Source: Skermanella aerolata KACC 11604 (GTDB lineage Bacteria > Pseudomonadota > Alphaproteobacteria > Azospirillales > Azospirillaceae). Taken from it: 53,482 nucleotides of DNA. The stretch is taken from the NCBI RefSeq assembly GCF_000936425.1, contig NZ_AVFK01000042.1, positions 1-53,482 of the forward strand. The letters are read 5' to 3'. The notes beneath the pieces are model-generated. The model did not search any database and was not told where the DNA came from. It saw only the letters and a list, made by a program, of their open reading frames with translations. Positions 36,991 through 46,152 of this stretch are shown here, piece by piece. The position numbers were made by a program, and so were the translations under genes. How positions within the stretch are numbered: the stretch's first letter is position 1; each line of letters opens with the position of its first letter.

Positions 36991-37971
36991 CTATTTCTTC
37001 AGCAGGCCCAGTTCGTCGAGCACAGACTTGATCCGCGTCTGCTCGTCCTGGAGGAAGCCGGCGAAGTCCTTGGCGGGCAGGTAGCTGTCGACCCAGCCGC
37101 GTTCGGCCGCTATGGCTTTCCATTGCGGGCTTGCGACCATCTTGCCCATGGCCCCGTCCAGCGTCTTCAGGTCGGCCTGCTTGATGTCGCCCGAAGCCAC
37201 GACGGCGCGCCAGTTGACCAGCTCGACATCGACGCCCTGTTCCTTCAGCGTCGGGACGTCGATCCCCGGCAGACGCTCCGGCGAGGAGATGGCGAGAGCC
37301 CGCAGCTTGCCTTCCTTGAGCTGAGCCGCGAACTCGTTGTAGCCGCCGGTTACGACGGTGATGTGGCCGCCCATCACGGCGGCGAGCATTTCCCCGCCGG
37401 CGCCGGCGGCGATGTAGTTCATCTTGCTGACGTCCCCGCCGACCGCCTTGACGATCAGGGCGTAGAGGATGTGGTCCGGACTGCCGACGGCGAAGCCACC
37501 CCACGACACCGATCCGGGGTCCGCCTTGAACTTGGCGACCAGGTCGTCCATCGTCTTCAACGGCGATTCCGCCGAGACGATGATCGGCTGATACTCGCCG
37601 GTCAGGCGGGCCAGCGGCGTCACCTGCTCCAGGCTGACCGGCGACTTATTGATCAGGGTGGCGCCGATCATGCCGAGGCCGGTGATCATCAGGCCGTTGC
37701 CACGCTTCTTACCGGTTACGAACTGGCTGAGCCCGATGGTTCCGCCCGCGCCGGGGACGTTCACCACCTGGACGCCCGTGGCCAGATTGAGTTCCTGCAT
37801 GACCTGCTGCATGGCCCGCGCGTGCTGGTCATAGCCGCCGCCTGGGTTGGCCGGCGCCATGATCTCGACGCTCTTCAACTGGGCCAGGGCCGGCGAAGCC
37901 GTCACCGCCAAAGCGGCGAGAGCTGCCGCCGCGGCGAAGCGGCGGGAAATGTCTAGGGACTTTGCCCACAT
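36991..37971 (-). CDS. TctC-type solute receptor 1
   Basis: A 326-residue periplasmic binding protein of the tripartite tricarboxylate receptor (Bug) family. A signal peptide (ASPALA cleavage region, residues ~20-31) is followed by [29 protein letters not shown] and VSWGGFAVGSPDHIL, family marks around the ligand site. GGAGGAAG precedes the ATG at 37971, a strong ribosome-binding site; the open frame extends slightly upstream. It is the second of two closely similar receptors in tandem. Ligand unknown. Confidence 0.94.
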   Translation of the reverse strand: MWAKSLDISRRFAAAAALAALAVTASPALAQLKSVEIMAPANPGGGYDQHARAMQQVMQELNLATGVQVVNVPGAGGTIGLSQFVTGKKRGNGLMITGLGMIGATLINKSPVSLEQVTPLARLTGEYQPIIVSAESPLKTMDDLVAKFKADPGSVSWGGFAVGSPDHILYALIVKAVGGDVSKMNYIAAGAGGEMLAAVMGGHITVVTGGYNEFAAQLKEGKLRALAISSPERLPGIDVPTLKEQGVDVELVNWRAVVASGDIKQADLKTLDGAMGKMVASPQWKAIAAERGWVDSYLPAKDFAGFLQDEQTRIKSVLDELGLLKK

Positions 37972-37992
37972 GGATTGTCTTCCTCCCTGAGG

Positions 37993-38017
37993 GGGAGCCG
38001 CTCTGGGAGCGGCTCCC
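37993..38017 (-). promoter_or_regulatory. intercistronic hairpin between the two TctC genes
   Basis: GGGAGCCGCT-CTGGG-AGCGGCTCCC is a perfect 10-bp stem in the 78-nt gap. Such hairpins after a receptor gene often stabilise the upstream mRNA and allow more receptor than permease to be made. It lies 21 nt before the second receptor's start codon. Confidence 0.5.
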
Positions 38018-38049
38018 ATCTTGTTCTTCTCTATACCTCGACGCCCAGC

Positions 38050-39027
38050 TTACTTCACGAGACCGAGTTCCGTCAGCGTGGTTTCGATCTGGGCGCGCTC
38101 TTCCTTCAGGAAACCGGCGAACTGGTCGGCCGGCTGGTACTGGTCGATCCAGCCACGCTGGGTCAGGATTTCCTGCCACTCGGCGCTCTTCGCCATCTTG
38201 CCGATCATCTCGTCGAGCTGCTTCTTCTCGGAAGCCTTGATGCCGCTCTGGGCGAAGATCCCGCGCCAGTTGACGAATTCCAGATCGACGCCCTGTTCCT
38301 TCAGCGTCGGGGTCTCGACGCCGGCCAGACGCTCCGGCGCGGAGACGGCGAGGGCACGCAGCTTGCCGGTCTGGATCTGCGGCGCGAACTCGTTGTAGCC
38401 GCCCATCGCCAGCGTGATATGGCCGCCGAGGATCGACGACATCAGCTCGCCGCCGCCGGCCGTCGCGACGTAGTTGATCTTGGAAGGCTCGATCTTGAGC
38501 TGCTTGGCGATCAGCCCCGCGAGGATCTGGTCGCTGCCGCCGGCCGAACCGCCGCCCCACGACACCGAACCGGGATCCGCCTTGAACTTCTCGACGAGCT
38601 GTTCGAACGAGGTCAGCGGGCTGTCGGTCGGGACGACGATGGCGGTGTACTCGCCGGTCAGGCGGGCCAGCGGGGTCACCTGATCCAGCGTCACGGGCGA
38701 CTTGTTGGTGACGATGGCGCCGACCATGATCTGGCCGCCGACCAGCATCGACGGGGCGCGCTTCTTGGCGGTGACGAACTGGGCGAGGCCGATGGTGCCG
38801 CCGGCGCCTGGAATGTTGGCGACCTGGACACCGCTGGCGAGATCGAGCTTCTGGAGGACCTGCTGCACGGCGCGGGCGTGCTGGTCCCAGCCGCCGCCCG
38901 GGCTGGCCGGAGCGATCAGCTCCAGGCCCTTGACCTGGGCGGGAGCCGGCAGTGCTGTCATCGTGCCCGTGGCCAGCGCCACGGCGGCGAGCATGTAGCG
39001 GAAGGAGCCCAGCTTGTTCAGCAGCAT
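38050..39027 (-). CDS. TctC-type solute receptor 2
   Basis: A 325-residue paralogue of the neighbouring receptor with the same landmarks: signal peptide (ALPAPAQ), [48 protein letters not shown]. The two proteins align along their full length with many identities, indicating local duplication. It is the first gene of the transporter set. The ATG at 39027 has AGGGA upstream at a long spacing. Upstream lie repeated CCTGTCA motifs. Two receptors with one permease pair may widen ligand range. Confidence 0.94.
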   Translation of the reverse strand: MLLNKLGSFRYMLAAVALATGTMTALPAPAQVKGLELIAPASPGGGWDQHARAVQQVLQKLDLASGVQVANIPGAGGTIGLAQFVTAKKRAPSMLVGGQIMVGAIVTNKSPVTLDQVTPLARLTGEYTAIVVPTDSPLTSFEQLVEKFKADPGSVSWGGGSAGGSDQILAGLIAKQLKIEPSKINYVATAGGGELMSSILGGHITLAMGGYNEFAPQIQTGKLRALAVSAPERLAGVETPTLKEQGVDLEFVNWRGIFAQSGIKASEKKQLDEMIGKMAKSAEWQEILTQRGWIDQYQPADQFAGFLKEERAQIETTLTELGLVK

Positions 39028-39225
39028 GACGTTCGATCCCTGTCGAAGTTTGTTGGTTATGGATGTTCGGCCCGCCGCGCGGACAAGCCTTTCGCCTGCC
39101 GCGACCCTGTCATGGCCGTGGTGTCCCGAATGCCGGAGAAAAGGTCAGAGGGGCTTTTGAAAGGCGCTCATCGGTGGTTCCTCCGGCTCGTTCATTGTCG
39201 GACCGGCCCGTGGGCGGTCCCTTGC

Positions 39226-39278
39226 TTGACAGGGACCTTACCAGCGAAACCTGTCACCATCCTGTCAAAGCCGACAGG
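39226..39278. promoter_or_regulatory. cluster of CCTGTCA/TGACAGG motifs upstream of the tct genes
   Basis: TTGACAGG (39226-39233), CCTGTCA (39250-39256), CCTGTCAA (39261-39268) and a degenerate inverted copy CCGACAGG (39271-39278) lie about 200 nt ahead of the first TctC gene. Repeated half-sites in both orientations suggest an operator, for example for the nearby GntR regulator or a TctDE-type response regulator. The regulator is not identified. Confidence 0.5.
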
Positions 39279-39304
39279 GATAGAGATTTCTTATGGCGCT
39301 TGTC

Positions 39305-40111
39305 CTAGGCCGGATCGGGTGGCCGGCGCCGCGGCGAAGGAGCGGACTGGGTCTGGACGCCGGAGGCCTTTTCGCTTTCCCGCGCTACTATCACCATCTC
39401 CGTCGCCCATTTTACCAGCAGGGAAGTATAGGACTGCTGCCACTGCTCTTCCGACAGCGCGTGGTCGGCCCCCTGGATGACGCGGTAGGTCAGGGAATGG
39501 GCATTGTCGAAGGCGGCGCGGTAGTTGGCGATGACCGGATGCGGCACGATGCTGTCGTGCTCGCACTCGACCACCAGGGCGTCGCCCCTGAACGCGTCGC
39601 ACGCGCCGAGTGCCCTGTTGTGCCCGGGCGTCACGCGCGTCTGGCGGTAGGCCGCCAGCTCCTTCTTGTTGAGCTGCCATTTCGGCAGGTGCCAGTCCTC
39701 GTCCCGGTACAGCGCCGGTGCCCGCAGGGCCAGCCATCGCACCGGCCGCAGACTGCTCAGGATCGTCGCCAGATAGCCGCCATAGCTGCTGCCGACCACC
39801 GCGATGGCCGATTTGTCGACGGACGGTCGGCTTGCCAGCCTGTCGTAGGCGGCCAGCATGTCGCGCAGGTTATCCTCGCGGGTGACCGTTTCGTACTGTT
39901 CCTCGGTCAGTCCATGGCCGCGCAGGTCGATGGTCAGGCAGACGCAGCCGAGCGCCGCGATCTCACGCGCGCGGTTCAGGTATTGCTCCTGGGTGCCGCC
40001 CCATCCATGGACGAACAGGACGCCCGGCATGGCGGAGGCGGGCGTGACGAAGGTGCCGGAGATGGTTTCTTCGTCGACCTGGATGCAGACCTGTTCCTCA
40101 CGCGTCGTCAT
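39305..40111 (-). CDS. alpha/beta hydrolase family protein
   Basis: A 268-residue serine hydrolase. Oxyanion region FVHGWGG (~residues 33-39), nucleophile elbow GSSYGG (~107-112), acid in ECEHDSIVP and His in GADHALS near the C-terminus form a complete triad. It resembles the dienelactone hydrolase/peptidase S9-like group. The start overlaps the stop of the DUF3182 gene by ATGA, so the two proteins are probably made together. No signal peptide. Substrate unknown; an ester or amide made or released by the DUF3182 protein is a reasonable guess. Confidence 0.88.
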   Translation of the reverse strand: MTTREEQVCIQVDEETISGTFVTPASAMPGVLFVHGWGGTQEQYLNRAREIAALGCVCLTIDLRGHGLTEEQYETVTREDNLRDMLAAYDRLASRPSVDKSAIAVVGSSYGGYLATILSSLRPVRWLALRAPALYRDEDWHLPKWQLNKKELAAYRQTRVTPGHNRALGACDAFRGDALVVECEHDSIVPHPVIANYRAAFDNAHSLTYRVIQGADHALSEEQWQQSYTSLLVKWATEMVIVARESEKASGVQTQSAPSPRRRPPDPA

Positions 40112-41298
40112 GGACCCTCCCGGCCATTCCTGTCGATCCTCGCCACGGTGTATTTGGTCAGGGGGCCGATCTTGGGATCATGCCCCTGGAAGTACACGGT
40201 GGCGTCCGGAGGCGGTTCGCACCCGTCGCCATAAATCTCGAAGCAGGCCGCGTGGACCGTCTTCACGCCTGGGTCCGTCCGGAAGATCTCCAGGGCGGCG
40301 ACTTCCGCGCCGGTGGCGCCGCCAAGACGCCAGGACTGCTCCAACACGCCCGAGCGGCGGAGACCGTCGGGGCCGGTGCCCTGCGCCACGTCGTAGTTCC
40401 GGCGCGACAGGATGATGCCGGGAAAGCAGGCTTCCGCCGCCGCGTCGAAATGGCAAGCCTGCACGACGGCGTCATGGACCGCCCGCGGCAGGCCAAGCGT
40501 CAGCAGCCGGTCGAACCCGCCGGGCACGGCAACCAGATCGGTGCCGCCGTATACCTGCTTGCCGTCGTTGTCGCGGGTGAGGCGCTGTGTACCGTAATAG
40601 GTCGCAACAAGATCGCCGACCCGGACCTGCCCGACGCTGTGGGTCGTCACGTCCCTCAGGTTCTCCTCCAGGACCAAGCCATGGCCGGCGAGTTCCGCCG
40701 GCTCGACATCGGCCAGCGCCGCTTCCAGTTCCGCCATGCCGGATACCACGGTCTGGCCGTGCCCTCCCTTGGCGCGGACCGCTTTCAGCCGCGCCGGACC
40801 ACGCGCGAGCAGCCGGGAACAGGCTTGCCGCGCATCTTCTGCGGTGAAGACGGTGTATCCCGGCAGAACGGCGTCCCTGACCATGTCGCCGAACTCTGCC
40901 GACCAGCCCTGGGGAGCGCCTGCGCCGGGATGGACCAGCGAATGCGAGATCGCCTTGGTCGCCACGAAAGGCTGGGGCACCACGCCCCCGAACAGGTCGT
41001 GCTCGCTGGAGATGCCGAGCGACCGGGCATGGTCCAGGCCGGCGATCGTGTCGTCTGGAATGAAGTAGAGGGGACCGCCGTAGTCGGCGGCGGCATCGTA
41101 CTGACCGGAAAAGGCATATCCCCTGAGCATCCCGAGCTTGCGGGAGATCGCGCTGCGCGTGAGTGCTTCGTGGCCGCCGCTATCGCCACGGGAAGCATGG
41201 CAATATTCGACCGCGACGCCGCCGGACTTCGGGTTCCGTGTCGGGAAATCCACGTCCGCCACCTTGGGGATTGCTGGACTTACAGTGACCGCAACCAC
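40108..41298 (-). CDS. DUF3182 family protein (ATP-grasp-like)
   Basis: A 396-residue protein recognised as DUF3182 from its overall pattern: LKAVRAKGGHGQTVV, GLVLEENLRDVTTHSVGQV and the C-terminal VYFQGHDPKIGPLTKY. The glycine-rich segment and ENL / SVGQV stretch resemble ATP-grasp ligase folds, so it may join an acid to an amine or other nucleophile. The start is GTG at 41298 with a weak site; 20 nt separate it from the GntR gene. It is translationally coupled to the hydrolase. The family has no established function known to me. Confidence 0.82.
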   Translation of the reverse strand: MVAVTVSPAIPKVADVDFPTRNPKSGGVAVEYCHASRGDSGGHEALTRSAISRKLGMLRGYAFSGQYDAAADYGGPLYFIPDDTIAGLDHARSLGISSEHDLFGGVVPQPFVATKAISHSLVHPGAGAPQGWSAEFGDMVRDAVLPGYTVFTAEDARQACSRLLARGPARLKAVRAKGGHGQTVVSGMAELEAALADVEPAELAGHGLVLEENLRDVTTHSVGQVRVGDLVATYYGTQRLTRDNDGKQVYGGTDLVAVPGGFDRLLTLGLPRAVHDAVVQACHFDAAAEACFPGIILSRRNYDVAQGTGPDGLRRSGVLEQSWRLGGATGAEVAALEIFRTDPGVKTVHAACFEIYGDGCEPPPDATVYFQGHDPKIGPLTKYTVARIDRNGREGP

Positions 41299-41318
41299 GA
41301 CCGGGACGCATCGTTCCC

Positions 41319-42086
41319 CTATTTCGCGAAATAGCCCTGCATCCGCAGCCGGCTCATCGAGATGTGGTTGCGGCGTACGAAGTGGAGGCTGTTAAGGTCG
41401 TTGAGCTCCAATGCCTCGATCAGGTCGCCGATCTCGCCCGCGAAGGCTTCCACCTCTTCCGCCCAGTTCTTCCGGGACAGCAGTTGCAGCCACATCCGGG
41501 ATGTCTGGAAGAACAGACGGTCGCTGATATCCCGCAGGGGCACATTGCCGATCGAGCGGGAAACCTCCTTCTGGACCGCGATGCTGAGCAGCCCGAACTG
41601 CTCCACATCGAACTTCTCCGTGTCGAACTTTTCCGTGTCGATTTGCGCATTCGTGCCGGTCCGCTCGCCGAGCGAGCGGCAGCGCTCCGCCAGTTGCCTC
41701 ATCCGGCCGATCGCATCGCCGTCGCACGGCAGCAGGGTCATCTCACCGCTGATTTCGGCCAGCTTCATGCGCAGGGTATCGATCTCCAGCAGTGCCTGCC
41801 GGTCGATCAGGGTGACGATGGTGCCGACGCCGTGACGGCTCTCGACCAGTCCTTCGTATTCCAGCCGCTGAAGGACGCGCCGCATAGGCGTCCGGCTCAT
41901 GCCGAATTCACGCGCGAGTTCGGACTCGACGAGCCTGTGGCCGGGCGGGTAGCGCAGCAAGCAGATGCGTTCCCTGATCTCCGCATGGATCGCTTCGAAC
42001 CGCATCCGGGCCGCGGTCGGAACGGAACGGTTGCCGCGCCTTCTCCGCCGAACGACCACGTCGTCGATCTGGTAGGCCGGTTCCAA
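41319..42086 (-). CDS. GntR family transcriptional regulator
   Basis: A 255-residue regulator. An N-terminal winged helix (~28-95) carries HRLVESELAREFGMSRTPMRRVLQ and EYEGLVESRHGVGTIV, typical of the FadR/GntR family. The C-terminal ligand domain is mostly helical and contains a short internal repeat DTEKFDTEKFD. The start is a TTG at 42086 without a clear ribosome-binding site; ATG 42005 is an alternative that would still include the whole helix-turn-helix. It sits between an unknown gene and DUF3182 and probably controls this set or the tct genes. Ligand unknown. Confidence 0.85.
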   Translation of the reverse strand: MEPAYQIDDVVVRRRRRGNRSVPTAARMRFEAIHAEIRERICLLRYPPGHRLVESELAREFGMSRTPMRRVLQRLEYEGLVESRHGVGTIVTLIDRQALLEIDTLRMKLAEISGEMTLLPCDGDAIGRMRQLAERCRSLGERTGTNAQIDTEKFDTEKFDVEQFGLLSIAVQKEVSRSIGNVPLRDISDRLFFQTSRMWLQLLSRKNWAEEVEAFAGEIGDLIEALELNDLNSLHFVRRNHISMSRLRMQGYFAK

Positions 42087-42087
42087 G

Positions 42088-42837
42088 TCAGTCGGTCGGC
42101 ATGGAGGTCGGATTGGTCATCGCCATCAGGGTCTGCTCGGCGATCGGCCGTAGCGCGCCGTCGGCGCCCTGGGTCAGGACGACGTAGCGAGGTGTCCCGG
42201 TGCCGGTGACCCGGACGAGCAGGTCTTCCAGGTTCCTGCCGACGACGTCGGCGGAGGCCAGGATATCCAGGGCAATCCGCTGTCCGCCGTGGTTCAGCGT
42301 CACGGAATGCGCCGAAACGGTCGTTTCCTGGATCTTCGCGTCCACCAGTCGGCGGGACTGCGCCATCCAGGCCGGCAGCACCCCCTTGAGGGCCGACGGG
42401 TCCAGCCGTTCGGCCAGCACCCGGCCAAGGCCGGAGGCCGGAGCCAGATGGTATTCCGGCTCGGGGCTGAGCTTCGCGGTCCGGAGAGGCAGGCAGTCCG
42501 AGTAATCCTCCCCTCCCGCAAGCTCGGAGAAGTGACGGCGGCGATCCGGCCGCATCGTGGCGGTCAGGAAACCGAGGCAGTTCCGGATGCGGACATCGCC
42601 GTCGGAGAAATTGCCGAACAACTCGGGCCGCGGTCTGGTCATTTCATAATCGAAGTTCGTCAGGGCCGTCTGGAACGACGGATCGTGAACCGTGGAACCG
42701 CGTGCCGGCTTGCCGAGACGGAGGCCGGAGTGGTCCAGGGCCATGGCGACGCCAAGGACACCGACCATGAAGCCCAGGGCGGCGGCGAGCGTCCAAAGGG
42801 ACTCGCGCTTTTCTTCGGTCTGCTGCGAATTGGCCAT
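42088..42837 (-). CDS. hypothetical membrane-anchored protein
   Basis: A 249-residue protein with one hydrophobic segment near the N-terminus (LAAALGFMVGVLGVAMAL, ~17-34) and a polar, probably periplasmic remainder. Two cysteines (FRIRNC-type region ~residue 87 and YSDCLPL ~115) could form a disulphide. No family was recognised. Its stop is one base from the TTG start of the GntR gene, so the two are likely co-transcribed. ATG 42837 is the first methionine. A role in the same pathway is inferred only from position. Confidence 0.65.
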   Translation of the reverse strand: MANSQQTEEKRESLWTLAAALGFMVGVLGVAMALDHSGLRLGKPARGSTVHDPSFQTALTNFDYEMTRPRPELFGNFSDGDVRIRNCLGFLTATMRPDRRRHFSELAGGEDYSDCLPLRTAKLSPEPEYHLAPASGLGRVLAERLDPSALKGVLPAWMAQSRRLVDAKIQETTVSAHSVTLNHGGQRIALDILASADVVGRNLEDLLVRVTGTGTPRYVVLTQGADGALRPIAEQTLMAMTNPTSMPTD

Positions 42838-43043
42838 GCGGATTTTCCTGGATCGGCCCGGCCATGCCCAATGGCGAGGCTAAGCCCTGTTTGTCCTCGG
42901 AGCATGCCAAATATTGGTTAATGATTTGTGCATCGCGAGATCCGGTCATCGCGCTGCGCTTCACCCAGAAACCAGTTCCTCTCGACCGAAAGAGTTAGTA
43001 CAAAAGATCTATAAATTGAATTGTTGGGCCGGAGCTGGTCGTC

Positions 43044-45413
43044 ATGACGTTTTTATTCCAAAGGTTAGCTATCGAGGTTTGCAAAACAAACAATAAATAC
43101 AACCAGATTCAGAACTGGCGGGAACTGCTGCGCGGTTCCGCCGCAGTGGCGCTGATCGTCCCCGCGCTTGCGGCGCCGGTCCTGGCACAGGTCAACACGC
43201 CATCGTTCCTGACCAACAACCCGACCCTTCTCCGGGAAACGGATACCGACAAGATCAACGACAGGTTCGCCAAGCCGGATATGCCGCTGACCACGACCGA
43301 ACCGGAAGTGCCGGTTCTGCTCGACCAGACCAAGCCGCCGCCGAATGCGGGCGCCATCCGTTTCGCGTTCAGCGGCTTCAAGCTGGACGAGGCGCGGCCG
43401 CTTGCCCAGTCCGACCTGGACGAGATCGCCAAGCCCTTGGCCGGCAAGACGGTTTCCCTGGCCGAAGTGTTCGGCGCGGCGGCGGACCTGGCACGGCGCT
43501 ATGAGGCGCAAGGCTATTTTCGGCCGAAGGTGAGCGTGCCGCCACAGCGGATCACCGGCGGTACCGTGACCCTGCGTGTGGACGAGTTCGTGGTGGACCG
43601 TCTGGAGGTCACCATCGATGGCAAGGCGGCGCCCGCCGACCCGGTGCTCGACCGCATCATCTCTGACATCAAGGCCGAGCGCCCGCTCTCCTACGCCGTT
43701 TATGAGAGTGCCCGTGACCGTTTGACGCGGGAGCTTGGGCTTTCCGTCGTGGCCCTGGATAGCGATCTGGAGCCCGACCACAGCATCACGGTCAAGGTCG
43801 GGTTGAGCCGGCATGCTCCGGCGCCGGTCGACCGCGCCGCTATCCACGTTCCCCCAAGCCTGTCCGAAGACAAGCCGCCGCCGGGTGCCGAGCATATCCG
43901 CTTCCGGCTCGATCGCCTGGAGATCGCCGGCGCCTCGGCCTTTCCGGCAGACAGGCTGGAGACGGTTTACGGCGGACTGATCGGGCAGGAGGTCTCGGTC
44001 GCCGATCTCTACGCCGTCACCGCCAAGGTGCGGGAGCTTTATGCGGCCGAGGGCTACGTTCCGCCCGAAGTGGTCGTGCCGGGCCAGTCGGTCGCCGACG
44101 GCGTCGTCCGCCTCGACGTCGCGGAAGTCTGGGCCTCCCGCGTCGCAGTGCGGCTGGATGGCGCTGAAGTGCCGCCGGGCGACCTGATCTACCGGACCGC
44201 CAACCGCGTCGCCAACATCCACCCGCTGACGATAGCCGTGCTCAACAGATACGCGCTGCTGCTGGGCGACATTCCCGGTATCCGCATCCAGTCGATCACG
44301 CCGCCCAAGGAACCCGGCGGAGTCGCCACCGTCGAACTCTCGCGGAAGACCTTCAGCGGCAGCGTCGGCATCGACAACCGCGGCTCCCAGCCGACCGGCA
44401 TCCTCGAAGGGATGGCAAGCATCGCGGAAGCCGGCGTCCTCGGGTTCAACGAACGGTTGACCGCGTCGCATATCACCATGATCGATCCCAAGGAAGTAAG
44501 GATCCTGGGCCTGGGCTACGATCAGCCGCTGACATCGGACGGGCTGAAGCTGTCGACCTATTTCAGCCGGACGATCAGCCATCCCGGCGCCAACCTGAAG
44601 GAGCAGCAGGGCGAAAGCTTCGGCTCCGTCTTCACGGCGGGCCTGACATATCCGGTGATCCGCTCCTCGATCCGGAACTTCAGCGTCACCGCCCAGTTCG
44701 ATTATCTGAACAGTCTGGCGCAGGCGACGCCGCTGACGGATCCCTTCTTCGGCAGCCAGACCTTCATCCTGTCCAACAGCCGGACGCGCAGCCTGCGTCT
44801 GAGCGGCCGCTACAACTTCATCGACAGCCTTCACGGTCTAACGGCCTTCACGGCCCGGTTCAGCCAGGGGCTCGACATCTTCGGCAGCCGCGACACCGGC
44901 GCCGACTACTCGACACGGGTGAACGGCGTCAGCGATTACCAGAAGTTCAATGCCGAGTTGACGCGCACCCAGCCGCTGGGGGCATCGGGCTTGGCGCTGG
45001 TCGTCGGCGTTACCGGCCAGTACGCTCTCGACCCACTGCTGGGCCCGGAGCAGTTCAGCGTGGGCGGCAAGGAATATGGCAGGGGATACAACAACACGAT
45101 CGTCATGGGCGACCACGGGGTCGCCACCAAGACCGAGTTGCAGTTCAGCGGCGCCGTAGGCCTGCCCTATTTCCAGGGCTACCAGCTTTACACCGGCTAC
45201 GACTTCGGCCGTGCGTGGAAGCGCGACCTGCTGCCGGGCGAGAAGCCGATGGACGACGCCGCTTCCGTCGTGGCAGGGGTGAGGATGCTCCTGACCGAGT
45301 GGCTGTCGGGCGAACTGGTTTTCGCGCAGCCCCTGACGCGCGCCTATTACACTTCCGGGAACGTCGCGACCAAGAGGCCGCAATACTTCTTCGGCCTGCA
45401 AGCCAGTTTCTGA
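43044..45413 (+). CDS. ShlB/FhaC/HecB-type two-partner secretion porin (TpsB)
   Basis: A 789-residue outer-membrane translocator. An unusually long N-terminal region precedes the hydrophobic signal core (SAAVALIVPALAAPVLAQ, ~32-49). A periplasmic part follows with two similar blocks, at ~98-270 and ~285-435. Each begins with PPP-A--IRF and has the POTRA_2 pattern (LAEVFGAAADLARRYEAQGY in the first, VADLYAVTAKVRELYAAEGY in the second), suggesting two POTRA pairs rather than one. The C-terminal 350 residues are a 16-strand-type beta barrel ending in the outer-membrane signature QYFFGLQASF. The RGY in GRGYN matches the barrel-plug VRGY/F motif. No TpsA exoprotein is adjacent in the window. Confidence 0.88.
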   Translation: MTFLFQRLAIEVCKTNNKYNQIQNWRELLRGSAAVALIVPALAAPVLAQVNTPSFLTNNPTLLRETDTDKINDRFAKPDMPLTTTEPEVPVLLDQTKPPPNAGAIRFAFSGFKLDEARPLAQSDLDEIAKPLAGKTVSLAEVFGAAADLARRYEAQGYFRPKVSVPPQRITGGTVTLRVDEFVVDRLEVTIDGKAAPADPVLDRIISDIKAERPLSYAVYESARDRLTRELGLSVVALDSDLEPDHSITVKVGLSRHAPAPVDRAAIHVPPSLSEDKPPPGAEHIRFRLDRLEIAGASAFPADRLETVYGGLIGQEVSVADLYAVTAKVRELYAAEGYVPPEVVVPGQSVADGVVRLDVAEVWASRVAVRLDGAEVPPGDLIYRTANRVANIHPLTIAVLNRYALLLGDIPGIRIQSITPPKEPGGVATVELSRKTFSGSVGIDNRGSQPTGILEGMASIAEAGVLGFNERLTASHITMIDPKEVRILGLGYDQPLTSDGLKLSTYFSRTISHPGANLKEQQGESFGSVFTAGLTYPVIRSSIRNFSVTAQFDYLNSLAQATPLTDPFFGSQTFILSNSRTRSLRLSGRYNFIDSLHGLTAFTARFSQGLDIFGSRDTGADYSTRVNGVSDYQKFNAELTRTQPLGASGLALVVGVTGQYALDPLLGPEQFSVGGKEYGRGYNNTIVMGDHGVATKTELQFSGAVGLPYFQGYQLYTGYDFGRAWKRDLLPGEKPMDDAASVVAGVRMLLTEWLSGELVFAQPLTRAYYTSGNVATKRPQYFFGLQASF

Positions 45414-45507
45414 GAAAGGTGCGCCGCGAGAGTAATGCCTTTACCGTCGATGGGGACCGCCGCCTTGCCTGCTATCGTGCGCGGGAGCTATCGGAGGCGG
45501 GATACCC

Positions 45508-46152
45508 ATGGCAAGGCTGGTGGGGCGGCTGGCGCGGTACGGCATCGGAGCGGCCGCCATTTCCGCGATCGGTACGGCATTCCTGCTGTCGGGCGGGAAA
45601 GCGGCAGACCCCGCGCGTCTCCGGGCGGACATAAGCTCGGCCATCGAGGAACGTATCGGCCATCCCTGGCGCGTCAGGCGCCTGCGGATCGCGACGATGC
45701 CGTCGTCGGGACCGTCCGGTCCCTTCGTGATCGACGTGGAGGTCGCGCTGAACGAGCCGACCTTCACCCGGCTGGAAACCACAGCCGGGGTTACCTTCGC
45801 CGATCCCGTCGCGGAATCGGGCTTCAAGAAGCGTCTTCAGGGAAAAATCTGGCTGGATCAGCCGGCGGCCACCGTCCTGGCCCGCCTCGACATCGACAAT
45901 GCCGAAACACTGGCTCGGATGGGCACGCCTATTTCACGCATCGCGGGCCGCGTCGTCGTTCGCGGCAGTTCCGAAGCATCCAGGTGGAGCGCTGCTTCAG
46001 GGTGTTTTGGAGCGTGCCTGCCGGACCGGTTCGGTGAGATAAAGCACGGCGAAGACGGCCAGTGGCGTGAACAGGATGCTAAGGGCGAACGTGCCGAAGA
46101 AGCGAAGGCGCCGCGAGCTTCCGAGGAAGCCGACGAGTACCGACAGCAATAG
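45508..46152 (+). CDS. hypothetical exported/membrane-anchored protein, C-terminus doubtful
   Basis: A 214-residue open frame. Residues 1-155 look like a real protein: an N-terminal hydrophobic segment (YGIGAAAISAIGTAFLLSG) and a soluble domain with regular patterns up to GRVVVRGSSEA. After that the sequence becomes polar and low in order, and this part lies opposite a convincing minus-strand gene (45997-46182). The true end may have been lost by a frameshift or deletion, or the two genes overlap convergently by 156 nt. The ATG at 45508 follows GGAGGCGGGATACCC, with GGAGG somewhat distant. No family recognised. Confidence 0.55.
   Translation: MARLVGRLARYGIGAAAISAIGTAFLLSGGKAADPARLRADISSAIEERIGHPWRVRRLRIATMPSSGPSGPFVIDVEVALNEPTFTRLETTAGVTFADPVAESGFKKRLQGKIWLDQPAATVLARLDIDNAETLARMGTPISRIAGRVVVRGSSEASRWSAASGCFGACLPDRFGEIKHGEDGQWREQDAKGERAEEAKAPRASEEADEYRQQ

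Noticed and set aside
43065-44834. 589-codon minus-strand frame opposite the TpsB porin
   Set aside because: Antisense shadow. The plus-strand protein has signal peptide, POTRA and barrel features.
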